A stretch of 64,000 nucleotides of DNA, taken from positions 1 to 64,000 of the forward strand of contig JAPMXV010000044.1 in NCBI GenBank assembly GCA_026936335.1, read 5' to 3'. The notes beneath the pieces were generated by a model. The model was not told the DNA's origin, ran no database searches, and saw only the letters and a program-made list of their open reading frames with translations. How positions within the stretch are numbered: the stretch's first letter is position 1; every line of letters starts with the position of its first letter. Below are positions 42,146-52,622 of the stretch, piece by piece. The translations under genes were made by a program, and so were the position numbers. The stretch comes from Mantamonas sphyraenae (lineage: Eukaryota > CRuMs > Mantamonadidae).

Positions 42146-45100
42146 ATGTCTGTTGCATCTTTTGCGACGGAGCACGACAGCTCTGACCAGCAGGCGGGTG
42201 GGTTGTACGTCCCAAAGGACGCACCCACGTTTGTGGCCACGACCAAGAACGACGGGATTGTCCTCTTCGACCGCCACTGCACCATGGCGCTCGCGGCGCA
42301 CTATGGCAACTGTGAGTGGAAAGAAGGCAGCAAGGGCAAGAGTAGACTACGCAATGAAGTGAAGAATGCGGGTGGTCAGGTGTTATTGCATACTACGCGT
42401 ACAAAACGGACAAAGAAAGGAAAGGAAAAGCCGCTGGTGGACGCAAAGGCTAGGATCAAGGCCATTCGTGCCGCCCACACCGTAAACAAGAGGGGTGGAG
42501 ACCATCCAGGGGCACGACCAAAGACATACATGGATGCAGCTGGGCGTAGTAAGTGTCGAGTGTGGTTGTACCTCGTCAATCGTGCGGTTCACGCCCATTT
42601 TTCTGACACACTTTTTCTCGTGATCACCCCACCCACACTTTTTTCGTGATCACCTCCCAAAAAAAACGTGCACCTCAGTTGGGCCACAGGCGCTCTTTGG
42701 CAAACGCTTGGGCAAAAAGGGCGGTGAAATCACCGAGAAGGAGGTGAAAGACGCGGTGGAGAAGAGGCTGGAGACGCTTGCGTCGACTGCCGAGTCGGCA
42801 GGCATCGACCTTTGGCTGATCCTCGAGCGACGGCCCCGCAAGGAGTCGCTTCTGAAGGAGTTTGAGCATGTCAAGTGGGCGCACTGGAGGAAACAAATGC
42901 TGAAAGAGGAGTTCGGGCGAGCAGAACAGGAGAGGGTAAGTGCTGGGAGAGGGTTGTGAGGGTTGTGATTCCATGTGTGATTCCATGTGTACTGACCCGG
43001 ACTTTGGTGTACCAGAACGAGATGAGGTACGGCAGCGCAGTGTACTGGGAGTATGTGCGCGACGTGGCAACCAGCTGGTGCGCTGGAAAAGAGTGGATAC
43101 ACGTCCAGGAAAGTGAGGATCGAATTGAAGCGGATGACGTCTTCCACGACCTCTGCGTGGCATCGACGGACGAACGCATCGTTGTTATCTCCGAGGACAG
43201 CGATTTTCTGCGCATGGCACCGCAGGCAAACATCGAAGTGGTGGTCGTGTCATGGGTGTCGGCAAAGACGTTTGTGCTGCCTCAACCTGCGCGGCTAGCC
43301 CTGTGTTTGCTTGCTCTGGCCGGCAACATGGACGACCGCCTGTCCAAGGCTACGCACACGTGCGCTGCTGCGCTACCTACGGTGCGAAAGCTCGTGGGAC
43401 TGAGGCACGTGGGAGCTGCCGACGACTTTGAGGTGATTGATCTCAAAAACGAGCCTGCAGAGGCGCTCTTTGCGGCACTTCTGCGCACGTGTGATGCGTT
43501 CAAACGGGCGGTGCAGGAAGATCGCGATGGGTACAAGCGTGAGTGGAGCCGTGGCTTGGTTTTACACCGCCTGGATGGCCACCAGGCGCTGGATGGCGAG
43601 CATGCCATGCTCCAGTACACCAAGGAAGGCGAGTGGGCAGCGTTTGATGCGACCATGAGAAGTGGCTCCAGCGCAGAGCAGCGACTGCGCCTGCACGCGA
43701 GTCAACTGGCTGCCGTGTTCACGGACATGCCTTTGGTTGCACTCGACGATGTCGAACTCACCGCCATTCTGGAGGCCTCCACGTACGCCTATCACACGAC
43801 AAAAGACGGCAGTGTGGTGCTGAGCAGGGATGGTCGATTGCATGTTGTGTTGGCAAGCCAGGCTACCCATGGCCGGCCGACTCTTCCTGCACCCGTCCGC
43901 ACCGGCCATCGCAACAGTGTGTACGATGACGCAAGGGCGATGGCTATGGTGTGCGTCGTGTGCGCTGCCGCCGCGGCGTCTGGTGTGCCCACACAAACCG
44001 CGCGGGAGTGGAAAGACGTGGCAAAGGCGGCAGAGGCACGGATTTGCAAAGCCAACCTGTTGCAGCGGCTCCGGGAGAGCTTGATGGCCGTCATGCAGGC
44101 GCTAAAGGATGATAAGAAGGAAGAAGTTGTGCGTGCGTGCGCGACTGCAGTTGTGAGCACCACAGCCACGTTTGGAGTGGTCGACACCGAAGCCGCTGCG
44201 CTCGTCCGGGACATGGCCAACAGCGACGGTGAGGGCATGGCAGAGCGTGTGGCTGATTTTTGCAACCAATACGGCATGCAGGACGAGCCCTTGCAGGACG
44301 AGGATGCGAAGAAAGAGGCCGAGGAGGTGGCAGGCAAGGCGATCCTGGACCATGAGCGGCGTGCTCGGCCTGTGTACATCGCGGCAGGTGTCCCGCTGGT
44401 GAAAGCGCTCTCTGTGGACCATGTGGACCAGGAGGTGTCACAGGAACGAACTGCATCCACAGCGGAGGAGGTTGACGAGGTGGTGGCCGCCGAGTTCATC
44501 ATTGCGTCGAAGCAAATCGTGAGTTCCAAGAACGAGGTGGATAGGGCATGGTTGAGGTATGTTGGACTCATCAAGTCGGCCAAGGCACACCAGGCTGTGT
44601 TCACCGACTATCTAACTGCAGCGGAGGCAATGCGAGCAACGGCATGCACAGACGAAGGGACAATTGAGGTTGTGGGCAGCGAGCAAAGTGACCATGCGGT
44701 GGCCGTCGCGCGCGGCTTCTTGGACATGTTTGTAGAGTGGAACAACAACCAAGATGACGTCAAACCGGGGAATGGCAGCCAGAGCGAATGGGTACTGGAT
44801 GAGGATGAGATTGTGAATTTCGACGAGCTCACGGACGAGGAGCTGCTCCTTGAGGGCGAGCAGCGCTACCTGGAGCGTGAGCACGAGTTGGATCAGGCCA
44901 TTCGACAACGTGCCGGCCTGAAACGGAAGGTTGCAGGGTTTGGCGCGGACATCGAGGAAGCAGAGGCAGCCCTGCTTGTGAACGACAAGGGCAAAGAGGC
45001 GCTGTCGCTTGCGCAAGAGGCGTACGCATGGCTTATGTCCTGTTTTCATGCACTCCTGCATGACCATCTGGAGGATGCTCTGCTGTTCAAGCAAGCGGCT

Positions 45101-47851
45101 GTTCAAGCGGATCTAGCAAGCGCAAATCAGCCCCCGAGGGATGATCCACTGTGTATTGAGGACAGTGTGTTGTGTAATCAAACACTGGTGCGTCACCTGC
45201 TCGTGAAGCTGAAGGACGCGTGTGTCCAGCACCACGCAACGGTGGCGCTGAGACCAGATTGGCTTTGGGAGGGCCGGGAAACAAAGGCCGGAGAGGGCAT
45301 TGAAGCGACTTCAGTTGCGGCTGATGAGACTGTCGAGGTGGTAGAGGTGGTGGAGGAGGAGGATGCTGAAGTGGTGGAGGAGGAGGATGGTGAGATGGTC
45401 GAGCTGGAGGAGAATGTGGGCGATTCCGTCGTTTTCTACTTGCCGGTCGACGAGACAATGGCTGCAATTCGCACACTGTACGAGAAGCGGAGAGCAGCTC
45501 TGAGGCCGTTGATCACACGCGCCTCAAAGGATGTGCTTGCCATGATCAAAGCGACAGTTGCCAGCCGCAGGGCCGAAGCCATGTTGTCTGCCGTGATCCC
45601 CGAGCAGATCACCTGCAAGCAGCTGCAGGAGACAGTCGGCGCTGCGTTGGGTGAGGACATGCAGAAGCGATTCAAGTTCACCTTGAACGCCAACACCAGC
45701 ACACGTGCGCTGTCGTTTGGTGACGGGTGTGGGGATCAAGCGTTGGCTGAGCTGGCGGAGGAGTTCCGTCGCAGGAAGCAGGTATGGAGGAAACTGATTG
45801 CCGGAGGGTCTCGAGTGACTGGGAAGGACACAGTAGCCTGGGCGAACTTGCTGGCCAGTGCGGGAGAGACTGCGGCCGAGGAGGAAGGCGTGGACCCACC
45901 AGAGCGCACCCAGGCCAAGTCCTTCTCATACACCAGGAAACTTACGGTGTCGAGCACCTTGGGCGTGTACCTGCTGCAGTTGACGTTGCAGAATGCGCAG
46001 GAGTGCGCAGAGCTGGCCAACAACGAGTGGGCAAAAAAGTGGTTCGAGTACGCCCGTGTGTGCAGCCGGACGAAGGCACAGAGGAGCGAAATTGAGCTGA
46101 CAGGATGGTATTCCTGGATGTACGCACGTACAACGACGCACTCGCCGCACGGTGTTCCCCTGAACAACCGTGACGACAACGACGATGCACACTCGATCCA
46201 GCCCACGACGGTGTCAGGCGTGACCCTACGCAGGCGCAGGTTCTGGGCAATGTTACTGCAACCAGTGCTGTCCACCAAACGGAACAAGGAACTGTGTGCT
46301 CTCCGCGCTCTTGCGGTACAGCCCGGGATGATTGGCCTCTGCGTCAATCGGCTCAAAACCCCCGGTGAGGTATGGAACAAGAAGAAGGTGACCCTTTTGG
46401 AGGTTTTCAAGGGCGAGTACCGTCGAAGGAGTCGGTGGAAGAAGCTGCTGGACGCGGTGGAAGACACACGTGCGAAGGCAACGAATTCTTCACCAGAGGG
46501 CGGCAGTGACGGCGTCGGCCCCGAGGACGACGGCAGTGATGAGGACGGTGACGACGTGGACGACGACATCGAGGACTTCGAGGACATCGAGGACGACGAC
46601 ATTGAGGACGACGAGGACGACGGGGTGGACGGCGAGGACGCAGATGGTGGCGATGAAAAGAAGCGAGTGAAAAGGACCATCCGGTACTTCTGCTTGTGGT
46701 ACACGGCGCGGACGGTGTTTGCTGACGACAAAGACGGAGTTGAGAACAACTACCCGACGCAGCTACGACACGCCGTGCCGACGTGCAAGCCACTGACGGG
46801 AGTTTTCCGCGAAGGCAACATCCAGCGGCCGCCGAAAGGTTATGAGCAGCTGACTGTACAGCTGTTGGAGGAAATGGTGATAAGTTTGAGGGACCCGGGT
46901 GCCAGGACAGACACAACACGGCTGTTTGTGCTTGCTGGACAAGACGTGCGCCGAGGGACGAGATTGGGAAAGTTTGTGCTGGGGTACAGCTATGCCAGTG
47001 GGAGGAGCAGCAACTCCCAGATCCAAGCACAGCAAGGCAGACACGCAGTGAATGCACACGCGCAAGATGACACCATTGCAAACACACAAGGGCACAGGAG
47101 AGCGACTGTGCGGATGAAGTCGCAGGCGAGGACGGCCGAGAATCAGGAGGCGAAAGAACTTGGCCTGTTTGCGACCATACAAGGTTGCAGGTACCAAGCT
47201 GCAGTCCTTGGAAACTGGACGGGACGAGGAATGGCCACTGTGAGCAAAGCAGCGCGCCAGCTTGCCACCCTTATGCCGACGTTCGTGATAAACGAAACTG
47301 GTACAACGCAGCGGTGCAGTGTGTGCTTGCGCAAGGCAGACTTTCATGAATTCTCTGGATCCTACGCCCCATTTGGCCGGCGCAAGGTGTGCAAATGCGG
47401 GGTGCCCACTGAGGCAAGATCGCAGAAAGCGCACGCTTACGCGGCTGCGTGTCTGCCTGCATCCAACGTACCGTTCCACAGAGACACGAACAGCGCGCAC
47501 GCCATTGCTGTCATTTTCCTCTCAAGGGTTGTGTGTGGCAGCCGCCCGAAAGCGTTCAGCAGCAGCTCAGCCACAAGCAGTTCAGCCACAAGCAGTACTG
47601 CAAGAACCAAGAAGAAGGCTCGCACACAAAGCGACAGCAAGAAGGGGCATGGTACCCAGCGACCAGGTGGCGACGCTGTCAACATGGACGGAATAGAGGA
47701 GAGCAACATTTTGCAAGGGAGAAGGACGCGGAATCAAGCGCAGATGAGCTACAGAGGCATGTGCGGTGACGACGAGGACAGTGACGATGATGATGACTAC
47801 GATGACAGTGACGATGATGATGACTACGATGACAACAACGGCAAAGAGTGA
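42146..47851 (+). CDS. Fanzor Fz3: FEN/5'-nuclease-like N-terminus fused to TnpB/Fanzor RuvC nuclease
   Basis: Exons 42146-42548, 42679-42935 and 43016-47851 join in phase (about 1,831 aa). Residues ~30-330 resemble a FEN/5'-3' exonuclease PIN domain: D42 in GIVLFDRHCTM, E184 in LWLILERRP, E258/D260/D261 in IEADDVFHDL, D281/D283 in VVISEDSDFLRM, and LALAGNMDDRL as the last acidic pair before a helix-hairpin-like region. The middle is helical with acidic stretches, including an Asp-rich run around nt 46,520-46,660. The C-terminus is TnpB/Fanzor-like: VLAGQDVRRG at the RuvC-I position (no DPG), AVLGNWTGRG at RuvC-II, glutamate in VINETGTTQRCSVC, zinc cysteines, and canonical HRDTNSAHAIAV. Length and order match Fz1. 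An acidic tail follows. Activity is inferred, not shown. Confidence 0.85.
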
Positions 47852-48062
47852 CAACGCGCGTGTGTGTGTGCACATTGAGAGTGAGATGTGATCCGAGGGA
47901 GTTGACCAGCTACCCCACTTCTACAAACAAGTAAGTGACACAATTGCATGCTGTAAAGGCCAGGCGCGCGAGACGTGCCACCCGTTTCTTTTCACTTCTG
48001 GAAAAGCGCTGACTCAGTTTGCCCCGAACGTAGTGTAGTCTCGACCGCCTTGCTCGCGCACA
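47852..48062. other. 3' region of the Fz3 element and right junction
   Basis: Holds the segment between the Fz3 stop and the right TIR, where a guide (omega) RNA would be expected, then TAGTCTCGAC and 17 bp (48046-48062) that replace the ATGGTT found at the same place in the left host copy (40925-40930). Confidence 0.45.
48006..48035 (-). repeat. Right terminal inverted repeat of the Fz3 element (diverged)
   Basis: Read inward it begins CACTACGTTCGGGGCAAACT and matches the element 1 TIR at about 22 of 26 positions. It is followed outside by TA. Confidence 0.65.
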
Positions 48063-48486
48063 GCGCATGTCATCCACAACCACTCCCTGCTTACCTCGTC
48101 AAGATTTGTCCACGCTCGGATAACCCCATCTCGGCCCGCTGTAAAGAGACGCGAGTTGTCCGCGTCCAAGCACAGTGCATTGACTCCCGACTGCACAAAA
48201 CACACCACGCGCGTGTCAGTCCATGGGCTCCCTGACCCATCCCGCTCGTTCCACACCTTTCCCGTGCGCCTACCTTGTGTCTGTCCTCCCCGTCCTCGGG
48301 GATGTTGTAACACACTCGCGGTGTCTTTTTGCTTTTCGACATCGACTTCTTCTGGGCTCCATCGCGCATCGGCATTCATTCATTCCTGTCACTGCATTGT
48401 TCAGACGCACTCATCACTCCAGCTGGAAACCGGATTGCACCAGGTGCAGCAGCGGAAGGAACAACTCCTCCTCCTTCATCTCGGTG
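48063..48486. repeat. Right copy of the 424-bp direct repeat flanking the Fz3 element
   Basis: Identical by eye to 40931-41354. Here the NUDIX gene continues intact, while WDR48 is cut off after exon 2 by the element. Confidence 0.95.
48095..48342 (-). pseudogene. Duplicated 5' end of WDR48 (exons 1-2 only)
   Basis: Exact copy of WDR48 exon 1 (48342-48274, starting MSKSKKTPRVCYNIPE) and exon 2 (48190-48095), presumably with the promoter, truncated downstream by the Fz3 element. If transcribed, the exon 2 donor would run into element sequence. Confidence 0.9.
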
Positions 48487-48976
48487 ATCTCCGTCCACGT
48501 CACCCACTTCCACTCGCTGCACTTTTTGGCCTCCACAATCTCGGCCTCAGCCGACTCGTCCACCATGTTGGCCGTGTACACAAACGTGTAGAAGTGTTTC
48601 TCGTCGTTCACAAAGATGTCCTCCGTCCACTTGACAAACTTCACGTTGTTGATGTCCAGGTTGGTTTCCTCCTTCGTTTCCCGCACCACACTCGTCTCGG
48701 CCGTCTCGAACCAGTCAATCTTGCCCCCCGGGAGCGCCCATGTGCTACACCACCACAATCCACCGCACGCACACACACACACACACGTGACACGCACCAT
48801 GCACATCTCAGTGTGAGCGGGCGCAAAACGCAGGAAACCACAAACACAGCTCCCCTCTCGCCTTACCCCTCGCCATGGGCTCCTTTGCGCTGTCCAATCA
48901 GCACCTTGCCGTCACGCTGGATGATGACAGACACGCCCACCATGGGCCATCGAACGTTCTCTTCACCGTGGGACAT
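48414..48976 (-). CDS. NUDIX hydrolase
   Basis: Exons 48976-48867 and 48744-48414 join in phase to give 146 aa. The splice restores RKGAHGEGTWALPGGK, and the NUDIX box GGKIDWFETAETSVVRETKEE follows (G-x5-E-x7-RE-x2-EE pattern, with Asn in place of the usual Gly after the EE). It begins MSHGEENVRWPMVGVSVII, like MTH1/NUDT15-type and plant-like small nucleotide diphosphatases, so nucleotide-pool sanitation is a plausible role; the substrate cannot be read. The intron contains a (CA)n run. Start codons of this gene and the VPS9 gene lie 61 bp apart and diverge. The gene survives the Fz3 insertion because its 3' end was duplicated. Confidence 0.9.
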
Positions 48977-49037
48977 TGTGTTGCCTGGTCAGTACTTTGA
49001 GTGGCGGAGCCAGTGCGCCGGTTTCCACAAGTCCTCC

Positions 49038-52000
49038 ATGTCCCGCACCGACACTGAAGGCGCGGGAAATGGGGACGATGTGGACACCCCCTTCACCGCC
49101 CGCTCTGCATCCCATGTTCCCCGTGGCAGTGAGGACGGCGAGCAGCTGCTGCTTCACCACTTTGGTTCCAATGACTCTCAGGAGGACCAGGACGTCCTGC
49201 TCGCACGCGCTAGCATGCGCAAAAAAGACCTGTTGAACAACCTCCCTGACGTCGAGTTTCCCGTCACCAAAGAGCTCAGCTTTGGCCGTCTTCAGCCCCG
49301 TGTCCTGCTTTTTGACGCGTCAGTGACTGCCCCAGCCTCCAATGCTGCACGCGTTCCTGCCTGGCATGTTTCACCTGCCTCTTTTGACCTTCCAATCCCT
49401 GCTCTTGCTCACAACCTCCCTACACACACCGCGCAGCGACTCGGTTTGCAACGTGCGCAACGGCGAAGTTACATCTCGCCACCCATATCGCACAGTGACC
49501 AAGATCTGGCTTTCCGATCTCGAGAGACTCGTTATTCAGTACGAAGATGCCCATGACTACATCTACCGGTCGCCTGACGCTCTTCTCATTGTGCAGGAGC
49601 TATCGACACGCATCTCGCTCGCGCGCGCAAGGTGGGTCAGCGAATGCCCCCCCCCCATTCACCTTGCACCCCACACAACCGCCCAACACTCATGTTTTGT
49701 ACGCGCCGGCACCACTGCAGTGAGAAAAGCGAAATCACAGAGCGGGTGGAGAACGAGTTCCTTCAGGCGTTTGCCGGTTTGAGTGCCGAAGTCGCTCGCA
49801 CGCTCATGGGATATCAAGTGGACATGGCCGGCGGACGTGCGTCGTGTGCCCTAAAGTATGTACACACAGAGGATGGCCTGGACACAGGGTCAGCAGCTGC
49901 GATTCGGCGCAAGGCTGCTTTCGACCGACAAGGAGACACAGACGCCACCGAGGCACAGCTCATGGACCTGGACAACCAGATTGAAGCCATAGTCATGGAT
50001 CGAGACGAAGACATCGGACGCACCATTGCCCATTTCGTGGCCAACTTCCGTGAAGCCGAGCGCTCGCCCTTGACTCTCCTCCAATGCTGCCGAACGCTTC
50101 TGGACGGCCTCAAGGAACACTTGCAGCTCACAAAAATGGATGAACTGCTCGGCAAAGGCTTCTCTGAGGACGACGTACTCGAATCGGCCGAAATGGCCCT
50201 CCAGCGCGCCGTTTGTGTGCCGCTGGAGTCCCGCATTCTGTCGGCCATTTCCACTGCGGATGCAGAGCGAAACGCCGTCCTCAACCGCAATTTGTACATG
50301 TGTCAAGGACTGGATCAGGCAGTTTTCCATGTTGCGGAGCACTTGCAGTCGCCGAGCAACTACTTTGAGGCCGTGGTTGAACTCAGCTTCATGAGCCGCT
50401 TCCAGACGCCAAAAGACAAACTGGCGCAGCTACGCAAGAGCGTAAACAAGATATTTGCAGCCGTCAAAGAAATTTCGCTTGCTCGTGGCGACGATGAACA
50501 GATGGTGGTCGGAGGCGACGAGTTTCTCGCCATCTTTGTCTTTGTCGTTTCCCAGTCGCAGCTAGCCGACCTCGTCAGTCTCATGGAGTTTGTGTGGGGT
50601 CTGAGCGCGCGCGAGGATATAAGCGGTGAATTGGGCTACTACGCCACCGTGATGACCTCGGCCGTGACATACTTGGAGCACTTGACCCTGGACCAGCTCG
50701 ACCTCAGTCAATCCGAGTGCGAGCAACTGGAGGCTCGCGCCAAGGCATACGACGAGGAGCTAGAGCAACATTCAAAGGACAACAGCAAAACGCGCAGGCT
50801 GCTAAGCCGCCTGGGCCTGACCAAGTCGTCTGGCGTTCGCAGCGGGGCCGGTGGCAGCTCGACAACCGCCTCGGGCCAGGATGCAGAGACAAAGACGCAC
50901 AGGCACGAAGGAGACCTTCTTGGTGACCGGTTGTCAGAGGACATTGCACGCGGCTTTGGATCTGGCCGGAGTGCGAGCATCTTGCAGGGCAGGAAAGCCG
51001 CGGAGGCGATGCCAAACGAATCGCAGCCAAACGCAATGGTAGGTCCCGTGGACGGTGAGCAGACACATGAATAGACACGAAAGCTTTGTACAGACAAGTG
51101 GTGGGACTTTGAAGCGTGCTTCACGTAGAGGGCGTAGCTGACAAGGAGTGGTGCTGAACAAACAGGAATCGGCATACTTGCAGCAAGCTGTGGGCACAGA
51201 GCTGACAGAAGCGCTTGCAGCCGTGAGCATTGAGCAGTCTGAGGATCCAATCGAGTTTGTGGCACAATTTCTGCTGGGCAAAGTGGCGAGCGACCAGCGC
51301 AAGCAGAAGGTGAGTTGGCACAACGAAAACGGTGCGAGCACCACACAGAGCTCTTGGCCAAACATCCGCACAAGACAGCCTGGTATGCGTCGTATCCCCT
51401 GTGGATCCATGGGATGGATACACTTTACGCGTGTGCATGTGATGTTGGGCCGCAAGGGTGCATGAAACGTCTGCGGCCGAGCCAAATGCCACCTCACGCA
51501 ACGGTCACTGCGGAAAGCAAAGCGCACACGACAACGGGCGACAACGCTCACCACACGCACCACCACACACACACTGCCCTTGCACAGATCGATGCACAGA
51601 AGAAGCAGCTGGAAGTGGAGCGTGAAGAGTATGCAAAGGAGCAGGAGCGACTGCGGTTGGAAGAGGAGCAGCGCGAGCGAGAGCGCATCGCAGAAGCCAA
51701 GCGCGTGGCGGCGGAGCGCAAGCAAAAGACAGCGCGGCTGCAAGAAAAGGTGGACAAGCAGCTGGACGAGTGGGAGCTGCAGGCGGAGCAGAAGAAGCGC
51801 AGCAAACTGGAGCTGGCCGAGTGGCACTTTGCACAGCTGACCAACCTGCTCGCCGAACTCGAGCCTTATCACCTGGAGGCCCTGGCCAACACACACGATG
51901 CGCAAGGCACGTCGACTCACAAAGTACTCAAGGCTGCCCTCTACCTCCACGGCCTCCGCAAGACCGAGCTCGATGGCTGGCAGGCTTGTGCAAACCAGCT

Positions 52001-52576
52001 CTCTCCGGACCTCCTTGTGGCCCTCACCGAGTTCAACCCGGCCTCAGCACACCCTGACCTGCCTTTCCAGCGTGCAAAGCGCCTGTTGCAATGTATGTTG
52101 TCCGTGCGAGCGAGTGTGCATGCCGACCACCGCCCAAGCAGACCCGTGACCACTGACACCCAGACACGCCCAAAGTTGTCGACATGACGTCGCTGGAGGA
52201 CCATGACTTTGTGAGCAGCATCCTGGCACACTGGACCTCTGCGGCCATGGCGCTGCGCAAACAGTGCATGCGCCGATGGAAGCGTCAGGCAAAGCGTGGT
52301 GCGGACGTGCCTGAACTCGAGGAAGTGGAAGAGCTGAACCAGGAGTTGTTGGACGAAGAGGAGGAAGAGGATCTGGAGCTGGAAGAACCCGAGTTTGAAG
52401 ACGACGCGGACGTCGAGGAGGAAGAGGAGGAAGAGGAGGAGGAGGAAGAAGAAGAAGACGAGGACGAAGAGCTGTTGGAAGATCCACGCGGAGACGACCG
52501 CGCAACCGACGACGACGACGACGAAGGTGCTGCAGTGTCTGGAGGCGACGAAACCGACGAAGAGATTCTGGAGTGA
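49038..52576 (+). CDS. VPS9-domain protein joined to a DPY30 motif and acidic tail
   Basis: Exons 49038-49318, 49437-49631, 49721-51038, 51166-51309, 51588-52092 and 52164-52576 join in phase to give 951 aa. Residues ~345-490 are a VPS9 domain (QTPKDKLAQLRKSVNKIF, VVGGDEFLAIFVFVV, GELGYYATVMTSAVTYLEHL), the Rab5-type guanine-nucleotide exchange module of endosomal trafficking. Residues ~599-640 are a DPY30/RIIa-like dimerisation motif (YLQQAVGTELTEALAAV, DPIEFVAQFLL). A long Glu/Arg coiled coil follows, and the last ~90 residues are almost entirely Asp/Glu. The VPS9 part could also end at a stop at 51072 if the exon 3 donor is unused. In that case the rest would be a separate DPY30 coiled-coil gene, since ATG sits right at that donor. 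Confidence 0.78.
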
Positions 52577-52622
52577 TGGATGAGGGAAGCAAATGACAGA
52601 ATGCATGAATTTCAACAGCTAC

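Larger units (their letters stand above)
41355..48035 (+). mobile_element. Fanzor element 2 (Fz3), TIR-bounded, with an aberrant long target duplication
   Basis: A 6,681-bp element. The left TIR begins CAGGCCGTTCGAGTCAAG at 41355. The right TIR, read inward from 48035, begins CACTACGTTCGGGGCAAACT and is more diverged. TA follows the right end (48036-48037), but no TA precedes the left end. Beyond each end is a copy of the same host segment (40915-41354 and 48036-48486), identical except for a short indel beside the right junction. The only gene is Fz3. The 5'-side TIR is 31/36 identical to that of element 1, so both belong to one family. Confidence 0.8.
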
